In this document: in pieces, positions 44,194-52,859 of the stretch
How positions within the stretch are numbered: the stretch's first letter is position 1
Layout of the letters: every line of letters starts with the position of its first letter
Assembly (NCBI GenBank): GCA_024743115.1
Contig: JANSXC010000022.1
Location: forward strand, 1 to 64,000
DNA: 64,000 nucleotides
Source of the DNA: a bacterium
GTDB taxonomy: Bacteria; Planctomycetota; UBA1135; UBA2386
Reading direction: 5' to 3'
Made by a program: the position numbers and the translations under genes
Notes under the pieces: generated by a model
What the model was told of the DNA's origin: nothing
What the model saw: the letters and a program-made list of their open reading frames with translations, nothing else
The model's database searches: none

Positions 44194-45378
44194 TCAGCCT
44201 TCGGCCGGCGGACGCAGTGCGCGCGCCGCTGCCAGGAAGGCCTGCAGGCGGGCCTCGAACTCGGCAACGCTCTCCCCACCGATCCGCTGCAGCGTGGCAT
44301 CGGCGACCACCAGGGCGACCATCGCCTCGGCAACGATCGCGCAGGCCGACACCGCGCAGACGTCCGACCGTTCGTAGCCGGCCGCGGCCGCAGCGTCCGT
44401 CGTCAGATCGACGCTCGCCAGCGGCTGCCGCAGCGTGCTGATCGGCTTCATCGCCGCGCGCACGACCACCGCCTGGCCGTTCGTCATCCCGCCCTCGATG
44501 CCACCGGCGCGGTTGCTGCCACGGCCATGCGCGACGCCGCCGAGCCCGGTCGCAGCCGGCAGGATCGAATCGTGCACTGCACTACCGCGGCGGCGCCCGG
44601 CCGCCATGCCGAGCCCGATCTCGACGCCCTTGATCGCGGGGATCGACAGCAGGGCGGCCCCGAGTCGGGCCTCGAGACGCTCGTGCCATTGCACGCAGGT
44701 GCCGATGCCGGGCACCGGGTCCCTGACGACGACCTCGACGATGCCGCCCACCGTGTCGCGATCCTTGGCCGCTTCCTGCACCCGTTCGAGCATTGCGGCA
44801 TCGGTGGCGGCATCGACGGTGTAGAGCCGGGAGGCGTCGCGCTGCGCCCGCAGGGCTTCGATATCCGCCGATTCTCCGGGCAGATCATCGGGGAGCGACA
44901 CTGTTTCGCATTCTCGCACGTAGCCCAGGACGGCCGTCCCGGCGACCGCCAGTAGCTGCCGGCAAACGGCGCCAGCCGCCACCCGGGCCGCCGTCTCTCG
45001 AGCCGAGCTGCGTTCCAGCGTCGAACGGATGTCGTGATCGAGCCAGTGGTAGCAACCGGCCAGATCCGCATGTCCCGGGCGCGGCCGGACCGGTTCGGGC
45101 AACTCGTCGATCTTGTGGTCGCGGTTCGGGATCCGGAAGCACAGTGGCGACCCGATCGTGCGGCCCTGCCGCACGCCCGCGAGGATCTCGACGTGATCGT
45201 CCTCGATCCGCTGACGCCCGCCGCGCCCGGCGCCGCCCTGGCGCAGTCGCAAGGTCGCATCGATGGCCGCGACGTCGAGTTCGAGGCCACGCGGCACGCC
45301 CTCGAGCGTGACCATGACGGCCGGGCCGTGGGACTCGCCGGCGCTGCGGAACGACAATCGTGCCAGCGGCTCACTCAT
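44194..45378 (-). CDS. aroC: Chorismate synthase
   Basis: 394-aa FMN-dependent enzyme that converts EPSP to chorismate, the last shikimate step. Family signatures: SFRSAGESHGPAVMVTLEGVP at the N-terminus, RPGHADLAG, SARETAARVAAGAV and the region GMTNGQAVVVRAAMKPISTL. The tail ends in a short Ala/Arg-rich helix. It starts 6 bp after the response-regulator gene, so the two are likely co-transcribed. The tRNA cluster lies 133 bp downstream with its own promoter candidate. Confidence 0.97.
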   Translation of the reverse strand: MSEPLARLSFRSAGESHGPAVMVTLEGVPRGLELDVAAIDATLRLRQGGAGRGGRQRIEDDHVEILAGVRQGRTIGSPLCFRIPNRDHKIDELPEPVRPRPGHADLAGCYHWLDHDIRSTLERSSARETAARVAAGAVCRQLLAVAGTAVLGYVRECETVSLPDDLPGESADIEALRAQRDASRLYTVDAATDAAMLERVQEAAKDRDTVGGIVEVVVRDPVPGIGTCVQWHERLEARLGAALLSIPAIKGVEIGLGMAAGRRRGSAVHDSILPAATGLGGVAHGRGSNRAGGIEGGMTNGQAVVVRAAMKPISTLRQPLASVDLTTDAAAAAGYERSDVCAVSACAIVAEAMVALVVADATLQRIGGESVAEFEARLQAFLAAARALRPPAEG

Positions 45379-45384
45379 CGGGGC

Positions 45385-45813
45385 TCAACCACCTGCGGCG
45401 GCCTCGGCACCACCGGCGGCCTCGGCACCACCGGCAGCCTCGACACCACCGGGAACGGCGAGCGCGCGCACGGTGTCGGCGAACTCGAACAGGTCGAACG
45501 GCTTCCGCATTACGGCACGCACGAAATCGAGGGCGTCGAGCCGGGCCTGCGCCCGTTCGTCGACGAATCCCGAGATGACGACCGTCGGCGGCCGGCACTC
45601 GGGCGCCAGCCCCTCGAGCACCTCCAGGCCACTACGCCCGGGCATGTCGAGGTCGCACACCAGCACCTGGACCTCCGGGTCGCACGCGCCGTGCGCCGCC
45701 TCGTTGCCATCGTAGGCACAGGCAGTGCGCAACCCGGACCGGGCGAGCACGTCGACGAGCAGCGCGCTCACCGCCCGGTCGTTGTCGGCGATCAGGACGA
45801 GCGGAGTAGGCAA
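45385..45813 (-). CDS. Single-domain response regulator (CheY-like receiver)
   Basis: About 142 aa with one receiver domain and no output domain. Receiver residues (numbering from the assumed start): acidic pocket ADND (9-12), phospho-acceptor Asp54 in DLDMPG, Ser81 (VISGF) and Lys104 (MRKPFD). The C-terminus has an Ala/Gly/Glu tail made of an 18-bp tandem repeat (GGAEAA units). The likely start is TTG at 45813, just before the PTPLVLIADND strand; no clear Shine-Dalgarno was found and the frame stays open upstream. No histidine kinase is adjacent. It precedes aroC by 6 bp. Confidence 0.8.
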   Translation of the reverse strand: MPTPLVLIADNDRAVSALLVDVLARSGLRTACAYDGNEAAHGACDPEVQVLVCDLDMPGRSGLEVLEGLAPECRPPTVVISGFVDERAQARLDALDFVRAVMRKPFDLFEFADTVRALAVPGGVEAAGGAEAAGGAEAAAGG

Positions 45814-46000
45814 GGGATCGAATGGTAACGCACCGACCGGGCGCGGATCGCGGGTCAATTCGCGAAAGCTGCGGCCGCGGCGGCCGCCGGCGTTCGCCGC
45901 GAACCGCCATCGGCACGAACGTGGCTGACCGGGTTGTCGCTCCTCATGGCAGACAGCCGAATCGTTGTCCGATCGGCACCACCCCCGACACCGCTCTGCC

Positions 46001-48136
46001 ATGCGCTCGTATCCTCTGCGTTCTTCGTTCCGTTCTCTGCTCCTGCTCCTGAGTTGTGCACTCGTGGGTCTCGGCTTCGCCCGCTCCGCATCCGCCCAGG
46101 AGGATCGCGAGAACGCCACCCCGACGAACTACTACGTCTGGGGTTCCACCGTCAGTTCGATCAGCTCGGTCGTCAACCAGGGCTACCGCATCACTTCGCT
46201 GAAGTACCGCGGCACCAACCTGCTCGGCTCGTCCATGTTCGACGCCACGCTGGTTCGGAACACCGGCTCCTACGCGCGCACCTGGTGGTGGTACGTCAAC
46301 TCGTCGGTGAGCTCGATCTCGAGCCGACTGTCGACCAACAACGCGCGGCTCGTCGAACTCGAACCCTACGTCGAGAACGGCACGCTGAAATACGCGGCCG
46401 TGATGATCCGCAACACGGGCTCGCACGCGAAGAGTTGGTGGTGGTACGTCAACTCGTCGGTCTCGAGCATCAGCAGTCGCATCAACTCCAACAACGGCCG
46501 CCTCGTCGACGTCGATTCGTACACGGTCAACGGCACGACCTACTACAGCTGCATCATGATCCGCAACACGGGCTCCGATGCGCGATCGTGGTGGTGGTAC
46601 GTCAACTCGACCGTCAGCACGATCAGCAGCCGGATCAACTCCAACAACGCGCGGCTCTACTCGCTCGACCGACGCTCCACCGGTCGATTCGACTGCATCA
46701 TGATCCGCGACCCCTCGCCCAAGCAGTGGCACTGGTGGGTCGGCGTGCCCACGAGCCAGCTCGTGTCGCGACTCGAGAACTACGGCGAACGCGCAATCGA
46801 CCTGATGAGCTACGTCGTCAGCGGCACGCGCTACTACGCCGTGCTCACGATCAACAACAAGAACGCCCTGACCACCGACGTCGGCAACCGCATGCGCTCG
46901 ACGACCAACGGCACGGTCGGCTGCTGGCTCGAACGCGTCAACGGCAGCAACCTCGCGGACCTGAACGGCAACGCCGTCTTCGAACCGGCCAGCACGATCA
47001 AGGTGCTGCACCATGTGCACGCGATGCGTCAGGTGCGATTCCTCGGCATCAACCTGACCACGCCGATCACCGTCTACTCGGGTTACAACGGCTCGTGCCC
47101 GCTCGACACCGGCCCGTTCAGCGAGCAACTGCAGGCGTCGCTGCGCCGCATGATGGAGAACTCGGACAACGCCCGCACCCAGGCCGTCGCCCGCCGCTTC
47201 GGCACCAGCGCGATCAACTCCACCGCGGCGTCGCTCGGCATGTCGTCGACGAGCCTCAACCACCGCATCGGCTGTGGCAGCCCCGCGCTCGCGAACCCCA
47301 ACGAACTGACCCTGCGTGATCTGCACGTGCTCTACGAAGCCGTCGCCAACGGCTACCTCGGCAGCTACCGCAACACGTTCTACGACCTGATGCTCCAGAA
47401 TCTGAGCGGCATCGGCATCAGCGCGGTCATCGACAGCGAAGGCGCGTCGCTCAACCTGTCGTCGCAGACCATCGCGAGCTTCAAGAACTTCACGCTCGCC
47501 GCCCACAAGGGTGGCAGCTACACGCTCAACTCGGCCGAGCACCGCTCGGCGTTCGGCTGGGTGTCGCTACCGTTCATCAGCAACGACGTGATCGTGCCGC
47601 GGGAATACACCTTCGGCGCATTCGTCAACGACGCGACCAACGGTACCAACGCGAACAACGCGATCTACCAGCAGGCGATCCCGACGCTCCTCCGCGCCGA
47701 GATCCGCGCCGCGATGCAGTCGTGGACGAACAGCCTCGCGGGCAGCCAGTCGTTCGGCGCCGGTTGCGGCAGCCCGGTCTACCGCCAGGACCTGCAGAAC
47801 CTGCCACGCATCGGCACCAATGTGAGCTACCGCGCCAGGAACGGTAACCCGAGCACGCTCGCGGTGATCGGCTTCGGGTTCTCGTCCACGATCTGGAACG
47901 GCACGGCCCTGCCGGCCTCGATGCGCGGCTTCGGAAGCGAATCCGGCTGCTTCGCCTACAACGACATCGTGGTGCCCGTCGCGCACGTCAGCGACTCGAT
48001 CGGCACCGCGACGCACAGCCTGACGATCCCGAACGATCCGTCGTTCGTCGGCACCGAGTTCCTGTCGCAGTGGTACTCGTTCGGCCGGTCGGCGTTCCGC
48101 ACGTCGAACTCGCAGCGCACGATCATCGGCCTATGA
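46001..48136 (+). CDS. Secreted beta-lactamase-fold serine hydrolase with five N-terminal repeats and C-terminal module
   Basis: 711 aa with a signal peptide ending ARSASA (about residue 32). Residues about 43-285 contain five repeats of roughly 50 aa with the pattern W-W-Y-V-N-S-x-V-S-x-I-S-S, then IMIRNTG. This layout resembles the repeat region of polyglycine hydrolases. A penicillin-binding/beta-lactamase-like domain follows with SxxK (PASTIK, Ser331/Lys334), SDN (388-390) and HKGGS (KTG position, 503-505). The last ~120 residues (from about 590) match the C-terminus of the secreted protein at 51413-52825. It is probably an extracellular peptidase or esterase acting on a peptide or glycine-rich substrate; a beta-lactamase role is less likely. 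The ATG is at 46001; the Shine-Dalgarno is weak. Confidence 0.8.
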   Translation: MRSYPLRSSFRSLLLLLSCALVGLGFARSASAQEDRENATPTNYYVWGSTVSSISSVVNQGYRITSLKYRGTNLLGSSMFDATLVRNTGSYARTWWWYVNSSVSSISSRLSTNNARLVELEPYVENGTLKYAAVMIRNTGSHAKSWWWYVNSSVSSISSRINSNNGRLVDVDSYTVNGTTYYSCIMIRNTGSDARSWWWYVNSTVSTISSRINSNNARLYSLDRRSTGRFDCIMIRDPSPKQWHWWVGVPTSQLVSRLENYGERAIDLMSYVVSGTRYYAVLTINNKNALTTDVGNRMRSTTNGTVGCWLERVNGSNLADLNGNAVFEPASTIKVLHHVHAMRQVRFLGINLTTPITVYSGYNGSCPLDTGPFSEQLQASLRRMMENSDNARTQAVARRFGTSAINSTAASLGMSSTSLNHRIGCGSPALANPNELTLRDLHVLYEAVANGYLGSYRNTFYDLMLQNLSGIGISAVIDSEGASLNLSSQTIASFKNFTLAAHKGGSYTLNSAEHRSAFGWVSLPFISNDVIVPREYTFGAFVNDATNGTNANNAIYQQAIPTLLRAEIRAAMQSWTNSLAGSQSFGAGCGSPVYRQDLQNLPRIGTNVSYRARNGNPSTLAVIGFGFSSTIWNGTALPASMRGFGSESGCFAYNDIVVPVAHVSDSIGTATHSLTIPNDPSFVGTEFLSQWYSFGRSAFRTSNSQRTIIGL

Positions 48137-48146
48137 GCCGATGATC
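48121..48146. terminator. Bidirectional hairpin across two overlapping convergent stop codons
   Basis: GATCATCGGC (48121-48130) and GCCGATGATC (48137-48146) form a perfect 10-bp inverted repeat with a 6-nt loop. The loop includes the TGA of the plus-strand hydrolase gene and the repeat includes the TGA of the minus-strand kinase gene. There is no T run on either side, so Rho-independent termination is not certain. Confidence 0.6.
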
Positions 48147-50699
48147 GGTGAGCGCCGCTGCCGCGAACAGCACCGCGTGCAGCACCGACGCGCGCGCGCG
48201 CGCCACGGCGGCGGCCTCGCGCACCGCACTCGGATCCGCGCCATCGGCCGCCGCCACGTGCCCGCGCCGCGCGGCGTCGACCGTCGCACCGAGCGCCGCG
48301 AGCGCGGCTCCCGGCGCCCCGAGTCGAGCGTGCGCTCGCGCGGCGCAGGCACCCCGCCAGGCGAGCGCACGCTGCCAGGTGCGATTCTCACCGGCGCCTC
48401 CGGCCAAGGCCGGCTCGAATGCCTCGGTCGCCGCGAGCTCGGCGAGCACGTCGTGATCGCGCCCCAGTTCGTGCAGCGCCTGCATCAGCTTGCGCTGCGT
48501 CGAGAACAACTGGAACACGCGGCGGAGATTGCCCGGGTCCTCCGCGACGAGCGGCTCGAGCAGATCGAAGCCGCGCCGCAGTCGCTCGATCGCTGCGACT
48601 GGCTGCCCACGCGCGAGCAGCACGCGCGCGAGTTTGCCCTCGGCCACCGCGAGGTTCGATTGGTCGAGTTCGTTCTGCGGCATGAGCTCGTGGCCCGCGG
48701 CCGCGCACTCATGAAAGCTCTCGTACTCCCGCCAGGCACGGTCGAGTTCGCCGGCCTCGAAGTAGAAGTTGCCCAGCCAGCTGTGCGAGACGACGAGACC
48801 ACGCAGCTGGTATGCCCGATCTGCCGGCGTCGTCGACCGGCGCAAGGACTCGCGGCTCTGCACGAGCGCCTCATCGAACAGAGCAATCGCCCCGGCACGA
48901 TCGCCGCGACGCAACCGCAGTCGACCGAGCTGATTCAGCACGGCGCCCAGATCTCCGGGCAGGTCGATTTCGGCCGGGTACCGCGCCACCGCCGGCCGCA
49001 TCACGGCTACGGCCTCGCGCAGCAGTCGCTGCGCCACGTCGGATCGCTCGGCGTCGACGTGGTGGCGCGCGAGGTAGTAGAGCGCAAGCCCGTACTTGCT
49101 CGCATCGGTCGACTGCTCGGGATGGTCGCTGTCGACAACGAGCCGCCAGAGCCGGACGGCTTCGCCAAAGCACTCCCCGGCGCTCGTGCTGTCGCCCCGA
49201 TGCGACGTGTCGCCACCACGCAGCCGCCCCTGCCAGAGGTAGGCCTGCGCGACCTGACGCATGAGTCGGGGGTCGTCGCCTTCTTCGGCATGCAGCTTGC
49301 GCAGCGCTTCGAGCCCGAGATCAACGAGCATCTGCCGCCCCTCCGCGGCCCCCGGGAGATGCTTGATGCGATCGTGCACCCGGAACACCGAGTGGGTCGC
49401 GAATTCCTGCACATCCCCAAGGCGGCGCTCGGCTCGCTGGCGCGCGACGCGTTCGCGGCCGGCCGCGTCATGGGCCACCACCGCTTGCCACGCCGCGATG
49501 CTGGCGCCGATCACCAGGGCGAGCAGAGCGCCGCCAACAGCCAGCACGAGCCCGCGGTGGCGGGCGGCGAACTTTCGCAGCTGGTAGACGGTCGTCGCCG
49601 GCCGCGCCGAGATCGGCTCGCTGGCCAAGAACCGGCGCACGTCATCGGCCAGCGCCGCCGCGGTCGGATAGCGCCGATCGCGGTCGGTCGCGAGCGCCTT
49701 GTCCACGATCGTCGATACGTCGCCGCGCAGCCCCGGCGCGACGCTGGCGAGCGAACGTGGCGACTGCTCGACCAGCCGCTGCAGGGCCGCGGTCAGTCCG
49801 AGATCATCGAGTTCGTGCGGCCGTTGCCCGCGACTCAGCAGCTCGAACGCGATCACCCCCAGCGCCCAGACATCGGCGCGCGTGTCGACGTCAGTGATGC
49901 GTCCGGCCGCCTGCTCGGGGCTCATGTAGGCAACGGTCCCGAGCACCTGACCCGCGCGCGTTGTCTCGAGATCCGGCTCGGAAGCGGCCGGTCGCGCGAT
50001 GCCAAAATCGAGGATCACGGGCTGCCCTCGCGACGTAACGAGCACGTTGCCGGGCTTGAGGTCGCGATGGATCACGCCCTTCTGGTGCGCATGCGCCACC
50101 GCATCGGCGATCGCGGCGACGAGTTCGAGCCGCGCCCGATCATCGAGTTCGGCGCGAGACACATGATCGAGCAACCCCGCGCCCGCGACGAACTCCATCG
50201 CCAGAAAGGGCACCCCCAAGGTGGCATCAACGCCGGCCTCGTAGATCCGGGCGATGCCGGGATGCTCGAGCCGCCCGAGCAGCTCCGCTTCGCGTGCGAA
50301 CCGGACCGCGAGTTCGGACGAGCCGTGGTAGTGCATGATCTTCAGCGCGACCGGCCGGCGCGGCTTGTCCTGCGTCGCGAGGAATACCCGCCCCATCCCG
50401 CCGCTGCCGATCTCACGCTCGATCGCGTACGCCCCCAGCCGCCGCGGCACCGACCCAAGGTCCCCACCCAACCCATCGCCCCCGCAGTCCGGCAACGCGA
50501 GTGGCGTCTCGCTCGCCGGCGCGAGAAAACCATCGTCGGCGGCGTGAGCCAGCAGCTCTGCGAGTTCGGTGCGCAGCTCGCGGGGACACTCCCGCGCCAG
50601 GTAGTCGGCGCGCGCTTCGGCGTCGAGTTCGACCGCGGCGGCGAACCGACGCTTGAGCTCGGCCCGGTGCGCCGCCGCGGCAGCGTCACCGTTCGTCAT
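48123..50699 (-). CDS. Membrane Ser/Thr protein kinase with TPR C-terminus
   Basis: 858-aa Hanks-type kinase. The N-terminal ~85 residues are helical. The kinase domain spans about 90-355 with the Gly-rich loop GSGGMG (98-103), Lys120, HRDLKPGN (211-218), DFG (231-233) and an APE-like MSPEQ. A transmembrane helix (about 384-404) is followed by an extracytoplasmic helical repeat region with TPR character (LGLEALRKLHAEEGDD onward). The start at 50699 overlaps the end of the sigma-factor gene by 14 bp (a Met at 50705 is also possible), so translation is coupled. Such sigma-kinase pairs are common in planctomycetes and probably form a signalling unit. The end overlaps the convergent hydrolase gene by 14 bp. 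Confidence 0.92.
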   Translation of the reverse strand: MTNGDAAAAAHRAELKRRFAAAVELDAEARADYLARECPRELRTELAELLAHAADDGFLAPASETPLALPDCGGDGLGGDLGSVPRRLGAYAIEREIGSGGMGRVFLATQDKPRRPVALKIMHYHGSSELAVRFAREAELLGRLEHPGIARIYEAGVDATLGVPFLAMEFVAGAGLLDHVSRAELDDRARLELVAAIADAVAHAHQKGVIHRDLKPGNVLVTSRGQPVILDFGIARPAASEPDLETTRAGQVLGTVAYMSPEQAAGRITDVDTRADVWALGVIAFELLSRGQRPHELDDLGLTAALQRLVEQSPRSLASVAPGLRGDVSTIVDKALATDRDRRYPTAAALADDVRRFLASEPISARPATTVYQLRKFAARHRGLVLAVGGALLALVIGASIAAWQAVVAHDAAGRERVARQRAERRLGDVQEFATHSVFRVHDRIKHLPGAAEGRQMLVDLGLEALRKLHAEEGDDPRLMRQVAQAYLWQGRLRGGDTSHRGDSTSAGECFGEAVRLWRLVVDSDHPEQSTDASKYGLALYYLARHHVDAERSDVAQRLLREAVAVMRPAVARYPAEIDLPGDLGAVLNQLGRLRLRRGDRAGAIALFDEALVQSRESLRRSTTPADRAYQLRGLVVSHSWLGNFYFEAGELDRAWREYESFHECAAAGHELMPQNELDQSNLAVAEGKLARVLLARGQPVAAIERLRRGFDLLEPLVAEDPGNLRRVFQLFSTQRKLMQALHELGRDHDVLAELAATEAFEPALAGGAGENRTWQRALAWRGACAARAHARLGAPGAALAALGATVDAARRGHVAAADGADPSAVREAAAVARARASVLHAVLFAAAALTDHRLIGR

Positions 50700-51288
50700 G
50701 ACCATCCCCGCGCTGCATCTCACGCAACAGCCAGGCCTGTGCCATCTGCAGCTCGCGGACGACCGTTCGCCGCGAGATGCCCTGCACCTCGGCGATCTCG
50801 TCGCCGGTGAGCCCACCGAAGAACCGCAGCTCCACGATGCGCGCCTGTTCGGAGTCGATCGCGGCGAGCCGGGCCAGTGCCTCGTGCAACGCGAGCACGT
50901 CGACCGTCGGCCCGGCCTCGCCGGCGAGCGCGGTCTGCAGCGTCACCGCACGGCAGCCGCCACCACGCTTTTGGGCCCGCCGCGCGCGCAACTGATCCAC
51001 GAGCACGTCGCGCATCACCTTCGCCGCCAGCGCCGCAAAGTGCGTCGCGCTGCGCCAGCGCGGCCCCGTGCCCGGCGCCGACGGACGCGCGAGCCGCACC
51101 CAGGCTTCGTGCACGAGCACCGTCGGCTGCAGCGTCGCACCCGCCGCCCGGCCGCGCAGGTAGCCCGCAGCCACCGCGCGCAACTCGGCGTAGACCTCGG
51201 GCTCGAGCTCGGACGCGGCCGGTTGCTCGCGACCCGGGCCGCGACCAGCGTCTGAGGAATCGGGTCTGAGAGGGTCCTGGGAGGGCAT
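50686..51288 (-). CDS. ECF-type RNA polymerase sigma factor (kinase-linked group)
   Basis: 200-aa sigma-70 family protein. Region 2 includes the conserved LQPTVLVHEAWVRL and an HFAALAAKVMRDVLVDQLRAR block typical of the kinase-associated ECF group (TIGR02999-like). Region 4 is an HTH with LRFFGGLTGDEIAEVQGIS. It overlaps the kinase gene that follows, so the kinase may control sigma activity in place of an anti-sigma factor; this is inference from the group. The N-terminal 28 residues are unstructured. Confidence 0.9.
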   Translation of the reverse strand: MPSQDPLRPDSSDAGRGPGREQPAASELEPEVYAELRAVAAGYLRGRAAGATLQPTVLVHEAWVRLARPSAPGTGPRWRSATHFAALAAKVMRDVLVDQLRARRAQKRGGGCRAVTLQTALAGEAGPTVDVLALHEALARLAAIDSEQARIVELRFFGGLTGDEIAEVQGISRRTVVRELQMAQAWLLREMQRGDGHDER

Positions 51289-51412
51289 CGGTCCGCCGAA
51301 TCCTACCTCGCCGCCGAAAAACTCGAGATTCGTGGCGCAACTCCTCGCGATCTACCGGGAATCGGAATAGCGGCCGATCGCCGCCTCTCAGAACCCATTC
51401 GCGCCGAACCCG

Positions 51413-52825
51413 ATGAAACTCCGATCCCCCGTTCTCGCCCTTGCCACCGCCGCCACGCTGATCTCGGCAACCGCCGCCCAGTGCCCCCTGGGCTACCAGG
51501 ACAACTGGAATGGCATCCACACCTCGACCGACGACTTCAGCCTGCGACGCAGCTTCGTGATTCACAACCTGCACCCGTTCCCGATCCGGATCTGCCAGAT
51601 CGATGTGCGGATGCGGAACGGCGGCTGCACCAGCGCCAGCATGCATCTCGAGGTTCGCACGTCGGACGCCAGCGGCCAACCCGGCGCGCTTCGGAAGACT
51701 TCGCCGAGCCAATCGATCCCCAGCAGCGTGACGACGCGCAGCGCTACGTTCACCAATCTCGTGTTGGCGGCCGGCGAGCGCAACCACGTGGTGATCGACT
51801 ACGAGAACACCAACCCGTGCGGCTTCTTCGCGACGTTCGTCGACCTGCCCGCCACGAGCTCGGGCCCGAGGGTCGAGAGTTGGTCCGAAGTGCAGCAGAG
51901 CGGCGTCACATTCTGGCTGCGCGACGACCAGCCGCTGCGCTACCGCGTCAGCTACGAACCGTGGGAACGGGCCAACTGGAATCCCGTCGGCAGCCCGTGC
52001 GGCACCAGCGTGGCCTGCGGCACGACGCCATACCGCACGCTCAACTGGAACGGCAACCCGCCACTCGGCAACCTCTTCAACGATCGGCGCGCGTTCCGCA
52101 TGGCCGACAACTTCGGCTATCCGTCGCGCTGGATATGCGGTCTCGACCTGCCGATCGGTTCGCTGACCCCACCGAGCCGACTACGCGTCTCGATCCTCAG
52201 CGACACCAACGGTGATCCCGGTAGCGTGCTGAGCCAGACCGATGTGACCGTGACCAACCCCGTCGGGAGCATTCACGCCGCGTTCGACGGCCCGGCCCGT
52301 ATCGGCGCCGGCATGTCCTACTGGATCGGCTTCGAGTCCCTCGATGGCGACCAGCTCAGTGTGCCGGCCGAGCGCTTCGGCAGCGCCGTCAATGGCGCGG
52401 TATGGAACGGCACGAGCTGGCAGAGCAACGGCTCGACGTCGTACGCGACCCGAACGTACATCACGACCTCCACACCGCTCGCCCCGACATTGACCGGCGA
52501 CCCCGCGATCATCGGCACGACCAAGGACACCGACCTGACCACCGCCCCGGCCAATACGATCGCGATGCTCGGCGTCGGGTTCTCGAACCCGGCCACGGAC
52601 CTGTCGAGCCTCGGAGCGCCGGGCTGTATCGCGCAGTCCAGCGCCGAACTCGTGGTCTGGACCGTCACCGACGGGCTCGGGCGCGCAACGGTAAGCCTGC
52701 CGGTACCCTACGAACCGGCGTTCCTCGGCGTCGAACTCCATGAACAGTTCGCAACTCTGACCAACCAGAACGCGCTGGGGATCTCGTTCAGCAACGGCGC
52801 CCTCGTCGAGATCGGCTCGTTCTGA
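51413..52825 (+). CDS. Secreted protein with the shared C-terminal module
   Basis: 470 aa with a signal peptide (MKLRSPVLALATAATLISATAAQ). The mature protein has two beta-rich parts of about 150 residues each with paired cysteines. The C-terminal ~115 residues align with the end of the secreted hydrolase at 46001-48136: both have a small-residue start, a VGFS/FGFS strand, GxPGC or SGC, a TDxxGxAT strand, a P-x-x-P-x-F-x-G turn and a final GxxxxIG. No catalytic motif is recognised. It is transcribed away from the sigma/kinase operon across a 124-bp gap. Possible roles are adhesion or carbohydrate binding; unknown. Confidence 0.75.
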   Translation: MKLRSPVLALATAATLISATAAQCPLGYQDNWNGIHTSTDDFSLRRSFVIHNLHPFPIRICQIDVRMRNGGCTSASMHLEVRTSDASGQPGALRKTSPSQSIPSSVTTRSATFTNLVLAAGERNHVVIDYENTNPCGFFATFVDLPATSSGPRVESWSEVQQSGVTFWLRDDQPLRYRVSYEPWERANWNPVGSPCGTSVACGTTPYRTLNWNGNPPLGNLFNDRRAFRMADNFGYPSRWICGLDLPIGSLTPPSRLRVSILSDTNGDPGSVLSQTDVTVTNPVGSIHAAFDGPARIGAGMSYWIGFESLDGDQLSVPAERFGSAVNGAVWNGTSWQSNGSTSYATRTYITTSTPLAPTLTGDPAIIGTTKDTDLTTAPANTIAMLGVGFSNPATDLSSLGAPGCIAQSSAELVVWTVTDGLGRATVSLPVPYEPAFLGVELHEQFATLTNQNALGISFSNGALVEIGSF

Positions 52826-52859
52826 CCTGGACCCACTGCCGCCCCCGCTGGCCGCGCCC

